This document shows, one piece after another, positions 25,937 to 34,076 of a stretch of 63,208 nt of DNA. Position 1 is the stretch's first letter, and every line of letters begins with the position of its first letter. Source of the DNA: Acidithiobacillus sp. (lineage in GTDB: Bacteria > Pseudomonadota > Gammaproteobacteria > Acidithiobacillales > Acidithiobacillaceae). Both the position numbers and the translations under genes were made by a program. Location of the stretch: assembly GCA_028697715.1 (NCBI GenBank), contig JAQVDS010000015.1:1-63208 (forward strand). The letters are read 5' to 3'. The notes beneath the pieces are model-generated. The model saw only the letters and a program-made list of their open reading frames with translations. It ran no database searches and was not told where the DNA came from.

Positions 25937-27214
25937 TTAGAAACTGTATTGTAACATCAGACGATCATCGACGAAGGTGCCATGATAATTGGCAAACGGG
26001 TTGCTGTGATCAATGGCCAGACGATTACGCAGAGACAGCCCTTTCCAGAATCCTCTTGGGGTATACGTTACATCAATATAGTTGGCATCTACGTTGGGGT
26101 AGAAAGGTGCAGTGTGATACCAGCTATAGGAATATTTGAAGCGAAGATTGGGTAGGGGAAAGAACACGAATCCGGCTTTCCAGGCATGGCCAGATGCAGA
26201 CGCCGAAATGAGACCGTAGTCCATGATGCTGGTGTAGAGGGGATCAGCACTGTATTGTTGCGTGAAAGGCGAAATGAAGCCGCCGTTCATCAATGTCTGG
26301 CCATTGGGAAGAGTGGTGGCCCGCTGTGGGATCTGGTTGTAAGCTGCGAAAATACTGCCGTGCATACCGTCAAACCGCGCCTTGAGGCCCAGCATGCCAC
26401 CATACACCGTGGCGTTCACCGGTCCTGCCAATTGGGCGCCGTCGGCCCATTCCCGCGCGTATTGGAAATCCGCAAATGGCTGAAAATGCTGAAACAGAAC
26501 TGGTGTGGTGTAGCCCACTGTGCCATAGAACATGTTCGTCAGGTCATAGAAACGGTAGAACCATGCCGTTGCTTTTATCCCTAGTTTCTGCCCCTTTATG
26601 CCAAAGGCAAGGGTACCGTCGCTGTTGTCGGGTAAGTAACTGTAATGGGCGTTGTAGTTGAGTAGCGTTTGCCGATGATAATCCGCTTGAATACGATTTT
26701 TGTAGCGAAATTCCCGAATCGCAATAATGCTCAGATCGGGTAGGGGATGGAGAGTTGCGGTGACCGCCTGATAGGTATTGGGGATCATGAAAGCGTCGGC
26801 GGGTCCCATCCACGGCGTATTGAGTAACAAATTGCCAACATCTACCTTCAGCCAGGGATTCTGGTATTGCAGATAGGCCTGCCCCAGTACATTCAACGAT
26901 GTTCTGGAGCCCATCAGTAAGGGGTCCAGACGTTTCTGATCGCCGCTCGTGTCATTGGCCCCGAGATCATTGGCCGTGTAAAACGCGACCCCGGCGCTTA
27001 CACCGTAAAGAGGCGCCGTCTGTACTTTGATCATACCGCCAAGAGAATAGGCATAGCGGTTTTCTACGGCATCACCGCCAAACATCTGGTTATAATAATA
27101 GGAGCGAATATTGCCCGTGACCGTAGACTTCTCCAGGAACTGCTGAATCGTCTGACCATGGCTGATTGCTGGTAGAGCCATCAGACCGACTATGAATAAT
27201 GGTATTTTTTTCAT
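25937..27214 (-). CDS. OprD-like outer membrane porin, 425 aa
   Basis: A signal peptide ending SHGQTIQQF is followed by a protein rich in aromatic beta-strands (GNIRSYYYNQMF, RYAYSLGGMIKVQTAP) and ends in a C-terminal Phe (LMLQYSF), typical of outer membrane barrels. The pattern, with RSYYY and YSLGGMI early on, places it in the OprD-like group. It is about as long as its neighbour at 27.5-28.8 kb and similar along its length, indicating duplication. Substrate is unknown. The neighbouring binding protein suggests an anion such as molybdate. Confidence 0.85.
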   Translation of the reverse strand: MKKIPLFIVGLMALPAISHGQTIQQFLEKSTVTGNIRSYYYNQMFGGDAVENRYAYSLGGMIKVQTAPLYGVSAGVAFYTANDLGANDTSGDQKRLDPLLMGSRTSLNVLGQAYLQYQNPWLKVDVGNLLLNTPWMGPADAFMIPNTYQAVTATLHPLPDLSIIAIREFRYKNRIQADYHRQTLLNYNAHYSYLPDNSDGTLAFGIKGQKLGIKATAWFYRFYDLTNMFYGTVGYTTPVLFQHFQPFADFQYAREWADGAQLAGPVNATVYGGMLGLKARFDGMHGSIFAAYNQIPQRATTLPNGQTLMNGGFISPFTQQYSADPLYTSIMDYGLISASASGHAWKAGFVFFPLPNLRFKYSYSWYHTAPFYPNVDANYIDVTYTPRGFWKGLSLRNRLAIDHSNPFANYHGTFVDDRLMLQYSF

Positions 27215-27421
27215 TGATCACTCCTCTCTTCTTCTCTCTGCATGAAAATAAATTCTTTGTTCTTATGAGAGAGAATAGGTGGTTCAATATCTGGACGCCA
27301 ATGCTTATTTATAATTGGTGAAATTATTTCTGGTAATCGCTCTGCCCTTGTCGTTGGTGGACTTGTTGATCTATGTTTGAGCGAGCATATCAGCAAGGGA
27401 GCATGTCAGGATGTAAGGGAG

Positions 27422-27490
27422 ATGAACGTGCAGGTGGGGGACACGGTGGCCGCCATCATCAAGGCAACCAACGTTTCTATCGGCAAATGA
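27422..27490 (+). pseudogene. Molbindin (Mop domain) C-terminal remnant
   Basis: A short plus-strand frame reads NVQVGDTVAAIIKATNVSIG and stops at 27488-27490, closely matching the end of molybdate-binding Mop/TOBE domains. The open frame continues upstream without a clear start or the rest of the domain. It lies between the two porin genes, in a locus with ModE-like boxes and a binding-protein gene. It is best read as the relic of a molybdate-related gene. Confidence 0.55.
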
Positions 27491-27491
27491 C

Positions 27492-28823
27492 TCAGAACTT
27501 GTAGGTAAACATCACCCGGTTGTAGACAAAGGAGTGCTGACCAGAGCCCGGATACAGTCCGGGCGCACCGCCATTGCCCACCTCGACCTGATCCCGCAGG
27601 CAGAGGCCCCGGAACATGCCTTGCGGGAAATAACTCACATTGAAGTGGGTCCAGTTGCTGTCACCGGAAAAATAGGTGTTGAACTGGGAATAGCCGGCGG
27701 TGAGTTGCAGTTGCTTCGGGATTGGCCAGTACGCGGCGCGCACCCGCCAGCCATGCCCTGGTCCCACCCCCACCAAGCCCTGAATCATGGCGTCTACATA
27801 CAAAGGGTCTGCCGTATAGCCGACGGTGTAGGGCGAGACGAAGGCACCGCCGCCCAGGGCATTGGCGTGTAGCTCGGTGCTGTCATATGCATACCAGAGA
27901 CTACCGTGGGGAAAATGAATGCCCGCCTTGACTCCCCAACTGGTGGTATTGACGCCTTGGCCAGGCTGTCCGAATAGGGTGGTTCCGGTACTTGCAAAAG
28001 CCTCGCCCGCCCCCCATTCCCGGGTAAACTGGGCAGCCACAAATGGCTGTACTGGAGCGGAAACCGGCAAACGGTAACTGCCGTCCCAATAGAACATGTT
28101 GGCAAACTGATCAAACTGGTAAAACCAGGCCTGGGTCTTGGCACTGTGCCAATGATACTGGGCGCCAAAGGCCAGGACACCGTTGCTCGGATGCTCCGCT
28201 GAGTAGCTTTGCGGCAAGACGTTGGGGCCACCATAGAGGTAATCGCCGTAGCTTGGGCCGTAATAGTAGAGGTTGTCGCGGGTGAACTGATCGTTGGTGC
28301 GATCCTTCCAGCGGAAGACGCGCAGTGCATCCAAGGTCAGACCGGATACTGGGTGCACGGCAAGGGTCACACCCTGATAGGTGACTGGAATGACCCGCCC
28401 GCCCACGCGATTGAGCCAGGGGGTGTCGACGAGCTGGTTACCGACCTTGGCGGTGAGCCAGTGGTCCTGGTATTCCAGGTAAGCCTGACCCAGGGCGTTG
28501 ACGGAGTTTTTATCTCCCATCAGGGTCTTGTCCACCCGGGCTGGATTGCTTGCCAGCGTGCCCATGGCATTCGCCGTGTAAAAGCTGACGCCCACGCGGA
28601 ATCCCGACAGGAAGGGCGCCGTCAGTACATTGATCCGGCCAGCCAGGGAATAGGCATAGGCGTTGACGGTGTTGGGGGTGCCATATAGGCGGCTGAAGTA
28701 GTAGGAGCGAATCTGGCCGTCGATCTGGCTCTTGGCAAAGAACTGACTCAAGGTTTCCGCTTGAGCGCTGCCCGCAAGGGCGCAGCTGGCCAGGAGGGCT
28801 GCGGTGATGGTTTTGCGTTTCAT
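27492..28823 (-). CDS. OprD-like outer membrane porin, 443 aa
   Basis: I chose the ATG at 28823 (MKRKTITAALLASC), which opens a signal peptide ending AQAE; a TTG two codons upstream is possible. It shares with the first porin the early IRSYYFSRLYG and AYAYSLAGRINVLTAP pattern, SFYTANAMG, LGQAYLEYQ and a terminal Phe (VMFTYKF). The promoter region contains a ModE-like box 20 nt before the start, so the gene is probably controlled by molybdate or tungstate. This suggests a channel for oxyanions, an inference. Confidence 0.87.
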   Translation of the reverse strand: MKRKTITAALLASCALAGSAQAETLSQFFAKSQIDGQIRSYYFSRLYGTPNTVNAYAYSLAGRINVLTAPFLSGFRVGVSFYTANAMGTLASNPARVDKTLMGDKNSVNALGQAYLEYQDHWLTAKVGNQLVDTPWLNRVGGRVIPVTYQGVTLAVHPVSGLTLDALRVFRWKDRTNDQFTRDNLYYYGPSYGDYLYGGPNVLPQSYSAEHPSNGVLAFGAQYHWHSAKTQAWFYQFDQFANMFYWDGSYRLPVSAPVQPFVAAQFTREWGAGEAFASTGTTLFGQPGQGVNTTSWGVKAGIHFPHGSLWYAYDSTELHANALGGGAFVSPYTVGYTADPLYVDAMIQGLVGVGPGHGWRVRAAYWPIPKQLQLTAGYSQFNTYFSGDSNWTHFNVSYFPQGMFRGLCLRDQVEVGNGGAPGLYPGSGQHSFVYNRVMFTYKF

Positions 28824-28843
28824 GGTCAAATTCCCTGTTATAT

Positions 28844-28866
28844 ATGATATACAATTAAATATAGCG
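28844..28866 (-). promoter_or_regulatory. ModE-like box before the second porin gene
   Basis: Minus strand: CGCTATATT, six bases, then TATATCAT. This fits the ModE pattern CGnTATATA-N6-TATATnnCG as I remember it, except at the last positions. It lies about 20 nt before the start codon, where a repressor would block translation or transcription. Confidence 0.6.
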
Positions 28867-28880
28867 ATGCTGAGAAAGAA

Positions 28881-28902
28881 GGCCTGCGGTTTCCAGCAGG
28901 CC
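28881..28902 (-). terminator. Rho-independent terminator after the binding-protein gene
   Basis: Minus-strand stem GGCCTGC, 8-nt loop, GCAGGCC, then TTCTTTCTC. It separates the binding-protein gene from the downstream porin gene, which therefore needs its own promoter. Confidence 0.7.
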
Positions 28903-28933
28903 CTTTACCAGATCTTGGTAGGGAGCTGGCGAA

Positions 28934-29839
28934 TCAGTTCAGAGGCTCACCCTTGGGCGCGCTGTAGCCGTCTTCGCGGAACATCTTCTGCCCTTCCGGA
29001 CTGCGCAGGAAGGCAACGAATTCCTCACCCAATTTCGAGTTCGGAGCATTCTTGAGTACGGCAGCGTAGAAGACCAAGGGCTTCGGTGTGACGGTCTTTT
29101 CCTTGCCGTCCACATTGATCTTGAAGCTCGCCTTGTCGTACCAGGACTTCGCGTAGGCAGGGTCACTCAAATTGATTTCGACCGGCAGTTTGACGTAGGG
29201 CAAATGCAGGGACTTCACCGCACTCAGATAGCCCGAGGATGCCGCCATCTGTCCGCTTTTGAGGCGTGCCATAAGAGACATCTCGGTGTAGATCTGCTGC
29301 GGGTTTTCGATCGGGCCGAGGATCTTCTTCATTAGATCTGGCTGGTGATAATAACGCTCAGCCAACTGCATGGTGAAGACGATGTTCTGCCCCTGGGGGT
29401 CGGTCTTCGGGTCGGTGCGCCCAAAGGTCGCACCGGGCATCTGTAGTACCTTGTACCACGGTTTGCCGGCGGCAAAGTCCTTGGCGAAAGGGCTGTTGGG
29501 ACTGTAGGCGATGACCATCTGGGTACTGGCGACGGGGTAGGCGGTCTTGACCAGCCCTGCCTTTTGCAGCACTTCGATGGGGCCGGGAGTGATAGATATG
29601 AACACGTCAGGTGTGATCTGATGGCCAGCGATCAGATGCGCCAGAGCGTAAGCCCCTTGGCCCTCGCCGCGGAATTCTACGTGATGGCTTTTGGCAAAGG
29701 CGGGGCCCAGATGCAGGTTCATGACATTCCCCATGGATCCGGCGAAGGCAGCGAGCATGGTTTCGGCATTAGCAGCTACGGGCAGGATAAGGCCCAAGAC
29801 GAGGGCGGCGGCAAGAGGGGTTTTGCGAGGAACTTTCAT
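28934..29839 (-). CDS. Periplasmic binding protein, molybdate/tungstate type
   Basis: A cleaved signal peptide (ending ANAE) is followed by the type II binding fold with AAFAGSMGNVMN, the GEGQGAYALAHLIAGH segment and VFISITPGPIEVLQKAG, which resemble ModA/WtpA proteins that bind MoO4 or WO4. At 301 residues the length fits. No permease or ATPase gene is adjacent, so it may serve a transporter encoded elsewhere or act alone as a sensor. A ModE-like box lies in the upstream region, supporting the substrate call. Other oxyanions or metals cannot be excluded. Confidence 0.8.
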   Translation of the reverse strand: MKVPRKTPLAAALVLGLILPVAANAETMLAAFAGSMGNVMNLHLGPAFAKSHHVEFRGEGQGAYALAHLIAGHQITPDVFISITPGPIEVLQKAGLVKTAYPVASTQMVIAYSPNSPFAKDFAAGKPWYKVLQMPGATFGRTDPKTDPQGQNIVFTMQLAERYYHQPDLMKKILGPIENPQQIYTEMSLMARLKSGQMAASSGYLSAVKSLHLPYVKLPVEINLSDPAYAKSWYDKASFKINVDGKEKTVTPKPLVFYAAVLKNAPNSKLGEEFVAFLRSPEGQKMFREDGYSAPKGEPLN

Positions 29840-29890
29840 CGGCGTAGTCTCCAGTACAATATGATATTCATAAGTATATAAAGCCTTGAT

Positions 29891-29914
29891 CGAAATGTAA
29901 ACTAGAATATAGCG
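29891..29914 (-). promoter_or_regulatory. ModE-like box before the binding-protein gene
   Basis: Minus strand: CGCTATATT, six bases, then TACATTTCG. Against CGnTATATA-N6-TATATnnCG both ends match, with two inner mismatches. It shares CGCTATATT with the box at 28844-28866. It lies 51 nt upstream of the start codon, the usual position for operator control. Confidence 0.65.
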
Positions 29915-30079
29915 ATAGGCCTATAAAATTGGGCAAACTCCTGGTTATCTAGTCTAGTGGGAGCTCTTTTTTCGCTGTGTTTTGGGCTCGCTGCGCCACC
30001 TCGGCAAGATGTCAATTGGGGTGATCCCGTTGTCCACCAGCTTGTTGTCTATTTCGGCATATCTCCTTTTAAAGACAAA

Positions 30080-30107
30080 GCCCCCGCGTCGACAGAGAAG
30101 CGGGGGC
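30080..30107. terminator. Strong bidirectional terminator
   Basis: GCCCCCGC (30080-30087) pairs with GCGGGGGC (30100-30107). T-rich runs follow on both strands. It ends the poly-proline gene on the minus strand. Confidence 0.8.
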
Positions 30108-30119
30108 GATTTTTTGAAC

Positions 30120-30551
30120 CTACCTTGGTGGTGGCCCTCCCGGTGGCGGAGGCGGCGGTGCCCCTGGCGGAGGTGGCGGTGGTGGAGGAACCCCTAAGCC
30201 CGCGAAATATGCTCCCGGCGGTGGCGGTGGCGGAGCACCGGCTGGTGGCGGAGGTGGCGGTGGTGCTCCCGGCGGTGGCGGAGGAGGTGGCGCCGTGTAG
30301 TACCCATAGTAATACTGCGGATAGTAGTACCACATCAGATACTGTGCGTAGAGTGGCTGTGGATAGTATTCCACATACGCTGGAGGCGGCACCCAGAAAC
30401 TGTACTGAGGGTAATTGGAGAAACCCACGGCATACCCCGGTCCGCCTAAATCCAGACTGAAGTTCAAAGGGTCAGCGTGCGCCGCCGCGACTACACCAAG
30501 CCCTGATGCGAGCAGCAGTGAAATCAGGGTTTTCTTTGCTGGCTGCAACAT
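30120..30551 (-). CDS. Exported Tyr/poly-proline protein, 143 aa
   Basis: A signal peptide (to about AHADP) is followed by a Tyr-rich section (YLMWYYYPQYYYGYYTAP) and then four proline blocks separated by GAP, AGAP and GAYFAGLGVP. The repeated block encoding six to eight prolines with Gly-Ala-Pro linkers gives a GGTGGCGG-rich DNA pattern. It starts 29 nt after the outer membrane protein gene, so they probably share a transcript. Such extended chains could span the periplasm or sit on the cell surface. Function unknown. Confidence 0.75.
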   Translation of the reverse strand: MLQPAKKTLISLLLASGLGVVAAAHADPLNFSLDLGGPGYAVGFSNYPQYSFWVPPPAYVEYYPQPLYAQYLMWYYYPQYYYGYYTAPPPPPPPGAPPPPPPPAGAPPPPPPGAYFAGLGVPPPPPPPPGAPPPPPPGGPPPR

Positions 30552-30580
30552 GAAAGATTCCTTATTCCATTACGAAATGT

Positions 30581-31255
30581 TTAAAACGCCGCCCCAATTC
30601 CGACCGTACCACGCAACAGGTTGGGTGCGCCGGCTTGGGTGAAGTCGTCATCGTGTAGGCCAACAAAAAAATTCAGATTGGCTACCAGAGGATAATAGGC
30701 AGTCACCCCCATCTGCAGCAGATTCGAGGATCGGTTATACCGCAGGGGCGGAAACCCTGTAACGTGACTGGTTTCCGAGACACCGCCCAGATATCCCAGA
30801 TACCCGGTTACGTTCGCAAAAGGCAGGGAAGCTGCGGCGTACAAACCACCGCCAAGGTTGTCGAGACTCTGAGACGATTGCGAATTCAGGTAGGCATCGT
30901 TCTCCGAGAAGCGGTTGTATTCGTAACCCAGATACGGTCCGACTGCGAGAATCGGGCTTGCTGGGAAAAGGTAACCGATTTTCAGGCCAAAGGTGTTACT
31001 GTCACCGCCCGTATAGCCTTGATAAGCGGGACCGAATTGATGGCGATACTTGGCGGTACCGAAAAGTCCATTCGAAAACAGGCTTCCCCGCACGCCGAGG
31101 CCGCCGGCAGTGTTGCCATACTGGTTCGTGGTTCCCTGAACATTGCCGGACACGTCGACCTGATTCATGACGGAGTAAATAGATGCCTCTGCCGTTGCGG
31201 TAGCAGCGAGCAGGCCAGTGCCAATCAATACTGCGAACAACCGATTTCTTTTCAT
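30581..31255 (-). CDS. Outer membrane beta-barrel protein, 224 aa
   Basis: Signal peptide ending AEASI, then amphipathic strands rich in Gly, Tyr and Asn (TFGLKIGYLFPASP, VGPYLGYEYNRFSEN) and a terminal Phe (VGIGAAF). The size fits an eight-stranded barrel. It is the first gene of a unit with the poly-proline protein, and is divergent from another pair of small exported proteins, one of which also has poly-proline blocks. Confidence 0.8.
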   Translation of the reverse strand: MKRNRLFAVLIGTGLLAATATAEASIYSVMNQVDVSGNVQGTTNQYGNTAGGLGVRGSLFSNGLFGTAKYRHQFGPAYQGYTGGDSNTFGLKIGYLFPASPILAVGPYLGYEYNRFSENDAYLNSQSSQSLDNLGGGLYAAASLPFANVTGYLGYLGGVSETSHVTGFPPLRYNRSSNLLQMGVTAYYPLVANLNFFVGLHDDDFTQAGAPNLLRGTVGIGAAF

Positions 31256-31530
31256 GGGATCACTCCTGTTTCACGGCTTGTGAGCAAACGCAGCAATCCT
31301 TGTGCCAACTACAAAAATACACCTTATTTTCGAGGGATACCGCAGGAGACGGTCAAGCCCTCCAGTGATTTCCTCCAAAAGTGTCGCCTGTAGGAGACGA
31401 GATCGGCCATTGATCTGTGTAAAGAGAGGCATCTCGGCGTTGAAGAGTAGGGAGTTTCGCAGCCCGGCGGCAGACTTTACTGACTGGCATCTTTCCTGCT
31501 TTGATTTGAACAATACGATGGGAGGCAGCG

Positions 31531-31863
31531 ATGAATAGCAAGCATTACAGCCGTACCGTTCTTTGGGGAATCCTGTTGGTCTTCTGGGCCTATTTCGCCA
31601 CAAGTCTCAGCAGCGCGCGGGCCGATACGCTCTGTTTGGCTTTGGGAGTACCCCCTGCCGGTGTCTGGGTACAATCTGCAGGAGAGGGCCTGTATACCGA
31701 TGGCTACAGTCCGGCCTATTCCTGGCGGGCGTATCGACAGGAGAGGCGCTGGGAAAAGTGGCAACGAAAGGCGGAACATCGCTATTGGAAGGCGCACCGT
31801 AAATATTACAAGAGGATGTACAAAGCAGAGCGAAAGTACGACCGCTCGATCTATGGGTATTGA
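31531..31863 (+). CDS. Exported basic protein, 110 aa
   Basis: The GGGAGG ribosome site precedes ATG 31531. A signal peptide (LVFWAYFATSLSSARA) is followed by a short central part and then a strongly basic, Tyr/Arg/Lys/Trp-rich helix (RQERRWEKWQRKAEHRYWK). It begins a two-gene unit with the poly-proline lipoprotein 12 nt downstream. The basic tail could bind an anionic surface or nucleic acid. No family recognised. Confidence 0.7.
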   Translation: MNSKHYSRTVLWGILLVFWAYFATSLSSARADTLCLALGVPPAGVWVQSAGEGLYTDGYSPAYSWRAYRQERRWEKWQRKAEHRYWKAHRKYYKRMYKAERKYDRSIYGY

Positions 31864-31875
31864 AGGAGAACGCGA

Positions 31876-32094
31876 ATGAACATCGATTGGCGCAAACGCA
31901 AGGGCGTGAGGCTAGTTGGTTGCTTGACCCTCCTCGGGTTGAGCCTGGGGCTCACGGGATGTTACGCAGAAGTTTCACCACCGCCGCCGGGTCCAGGAGG
32001 AGTCTATGGGCCACCACCGCCTCCCCCTCCGCCCGGGCCAGGCGCACCTCCGCCACCACCCCCAGGGCCACCGCCGCCCGGATACTACAACTGA
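31876..32094 (+). CDS. Poly-proline lipoprotein, 72 aa
   Basis: Begins at an ATG after GGAGAACG. The lipobox LSLGLTGC directs lipidation of Cys near residue 29. The mature part is almost only Pro and Gly: PPPPGPGG, then blocks of eight, six and four prolines ending PGYYN. It resembles the larger poly-proline protein at 30.1-30.5 kb in composition but not in signal type. Possibly a surface spacer. Its end overlaps the convergent transglycosylase gene by 10 nt. Confidence 0.75.
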   Translation: MNIDWRKRKGVRLVGCLTLLGLSLGLTGCYAEVSPPPPGPGGVYGPPPPPPPPGPGAPPPPPPGPPPPGYYN

Positions 32095-32675
32095 TGGAGG
32101 ATGTGTTTCTGCGGCGACGAGGCGGTTCCAACCTCTGCCCGCCGTAGAAACGCTTCAACGGTTTTCGCATAGGTGACTGCAGATGGTGGAAGCGGTTCTC
32201 CCGAGGCTACCCGGGTGGGGCCGGCGTTATACGCCTCCAAAGCCATAGTCAGGTTTCCGTGAAAGAGCTTGAGGAGGTTTTGCAGAAACTGCGCCCCACC
32301 CAGAATGTTCTGTTGCGTTTGCCAGGGGTTGACGTGCAAAACCTTCCATGCGGTGGCCGGCATCAGCTGCATGGGGCCAATGGCCCCAGCAACACTGACC
32401 GCTCCTGCCTGCCCTCGACTCTCCACATAGACCACGGCAGCCAGCAACATTGGGGAAAGGCCAGTCTTGTGGGATGCCAGCCTGATTGGCCTTACAAAGG
32501 ACCCTGCCAAGCGATGCCACGCTTGATTCTGCTCCGACACCATAGCCTTCCATTGCAACGCAATAGGGATACCGGGCGGGGCGGATTGCAAGGATTGGGG
32601 GAGAAAAAAGCAAAGTGGCAGCAGGACAAGGCCCTGGATCCATTGATCCCGTAGGCGAAGTCTGCGCAGGCGCAT
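32085..32675 (-). CDS. Soluble lytic transglycosylase, SLT fold, 196 aa
   Basis: I chose ATG 32675 after AGGATTG. A signal peptide or anchor (LVLLPLCFFLPQSL) is followed by the SLT domain: SPMLLAAVVYVESRGQAGAVS with the catalytic Glu in VESRG, GAIGPMQLMPATA, and ALEAYNAGPTRV. It cleaves glycan strands of peptidoglycan in the periplasm. Unlike the protein at the left window edge it lies in the chromosomal core and has no secretion genes beside it, so general wall turnover is the simpler role. Confidence 0.88.
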   Translation of the reverse strand: MRLRRLRLRDQWIQGLVLLPLCFFLPQSLQSAPPGIPIALQWKAMVSEQNQAWHRLAGSFVRPIRLASHKTGLSPMLLAAVVYVESRGQAGAVSVAGAIGPMQLMPATAWKVLHVNPWQTQQNILGGAQFLQNLLKLFHGNLTMALEAYNAGPTRVASGEPLPPSAVTYAKTVEAFLRRAEVGTASSPQKHILHQL

Positions 32676-32801
32676 GGTGATCAATCCTGAGCGCAAGAGG
32701 GAATCGTAAGGCCTGGTTCCCCGCAGATGCGATCAAAAACGGACTGCACATTTGCTGCCAGCTTGTGAAGAATAGGGTCTATAGCCCTATCTCTGGGATC
32801 T

Positions 32802-32912
32802 TTACTTGACACCTTGGGTATTAAGGCAAGCCTTGCGACCATTGATGCTGATCCGGAAGGTGATGGAAGACTGAGGCCGCACCAGACCTCGCAATTTGGT
32901 AAAAGAAGACAT
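32802..32912 (-). CDS. Small basic protein with strong ribosome site, 36 aa
   Basis: An AGGAGGG site 5 nt before ATG 32912 leads a frame of 36 codons beginning MSSFTKLRGLVRPQSS. It has an excess of Lys and Arg and one Cys. The near-perfect ribosome site and lack of other genes around it support expression. Nothing is known of its role. Confidence 0.5.
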   Translation of the reverse strand: MSSFTKLRGLVRPQSSITFRISINGRKACLNTQGVK

Positions 32913-33064
32913 GATGTACCCTCCTGCGTGTTGAGACATCTTTAGTCGCAGCATGTTTCGTGCCAAGATAAAAGATGCAACAATTACCCGATGAACAGCG
33001 GAATAGGCGGCCAATATACGAAGACTGACTGTAGCCAGATACCTACAGTAGCGAGGCGAAACTG

Positions 33065-33232
33065 ATGATTTTTCATCGTACATTGCGTCGGCTACTGCAA
33101 ATCACCATTGTGCTTCTCTTGCTGATACCGCTCTCCGGATGTCTGGCTCTTATTGCACTCAATGGCGCGGGAACTGTTGCCTATTACAATCTGCCAAAGA
33201 AGGATCGCCCCTCGTTGCACATTGGAAAATAG
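33065..33232 (+). CDS. Small lipoprotein, 55 aa
   Basis: ATG 33065 follows GAGGCG at a fair distance. The hydrophobic start TIVLLLLIPLSGC is a lipoprotein signal with Cys near residue 27. The mature part (LALIALNGAGTVAYYNLPKK) is short. The frame ends with TAG at 33230-33232. It is too short for most gene callers but has all parts of a small envelope lipoprotein gene. Confidence 0.6.
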   Translation: MIFHRTLRRLLQITIVLLLLIPLSGCLALIALNGAGTVAYYNLPKKDRPSLHIGK

Positions 33233-33239
33233 GGAGAGT

Positions 33240-33571
33240 GCCATTTTTGTTTCAAATTGACGTGAAATGACGCTATCTCAAGGGACGTTATTTAACCCGT
33301 TGAATGACTGCTTTCAGTCTGCTGCCGATCATTAGCGTTTATCAGCAGCAGGCAGAAATTGCTCCACCCAATGTCGATAGGCCAACTCAGGTCAGGGTCA
33401 ATTCCAGTCAATCGATCGTCGCTATAGTACGAGGTCTTGAGTAATAGTCCCCAAAAAAGTCGCGCAGACCGAAGCCTGGGACAACTATTATTAACAAATC
33501 CGGACCATTGCAAATACTCACTCATGCACGAATATGTTTGTTTTTGCTCCACATAGCGCTCGGTATGCGGC
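33240..33571. other. Gene-poor stretch before the IS630 remnant
   Basis: A minus-strand frame (33292-33573) of 93 codons is open here but has no recognisable motif or good ribosome site. The right end carries a 25-bp sequence similar to one near 37.4 kb. I call nothing else. Confidence 0.35.
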
Positions 33572-33928
33572 ATGTCGGTTTTTGCTCTGAATCGACTGCT
33601 AACCTCCAGCAGCGCCCCAGTGTTCCTCATTGTAGACGGCCACGCCATCCACAAGGCCAAACTGGTCGGTGACTTCGTCGCTATCCAGGAGGGTCGATTG
33701 CAGCTCTTCTACTTGCCCCCGTATGCACCCCACCCCAACCCGGATGAGCTGGTCTGGGGCCATGTGAAGAAACAGGTCAGCAGGCAGATCCTCCAGAGTC
33801 AGAACGACCTCAAGTTCCTGGTCTTGTCCGCGCTCCGTCGCCTGCGAAAGCTGCCATACATCGTCGCCGGATTCTTCCGCCACCCAACCTGTCGTTACGC
33901 CATCAGATTATGGCCTTACTTTCTGTAA
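33572..33928 (+). pseudogene. IS630-family transposase fragment, C-terminal half
   Basis: The frame holds the second half of an IS630 DDE domain: VFLIVDGHAIHKAKLV with the second Asp, LFYLPPYAPHPNPDELVW with the Glu, and the usual C-terminal helices. The helix-turn-helix head and first Asp are absent. No start or terminal repeats are evident, so it is a relic of a past insertion. Confidence 0.8.
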
Positions 33929-34076
33929 ACTTGTTATCCAATCCGCCAGCTTCTGGTGGCACTAGTATCCCGGACTCTGGAAGGAGAGAGCGCTGTGGCG
34001 AAAGGCAAAGCGACGAATGTTCTCTCCTACTTGCAAGAGGGTGCGTTTGCCACACGACTCTGAGGGGAGTGAGGAT

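Noticed and set aside
29997..30064. Minus-strand stretch that reads DNKLVDNGITPIDILPRW
   Set aside because: It has a protein-like look, but no start codon or known family. Too short to call.
33980..34063. A 22-codon frame after AAGGAGAG starting with GTG
   Set aside because: It has a ribosome site but no conserved feature; it may be the end of something lost or chance.
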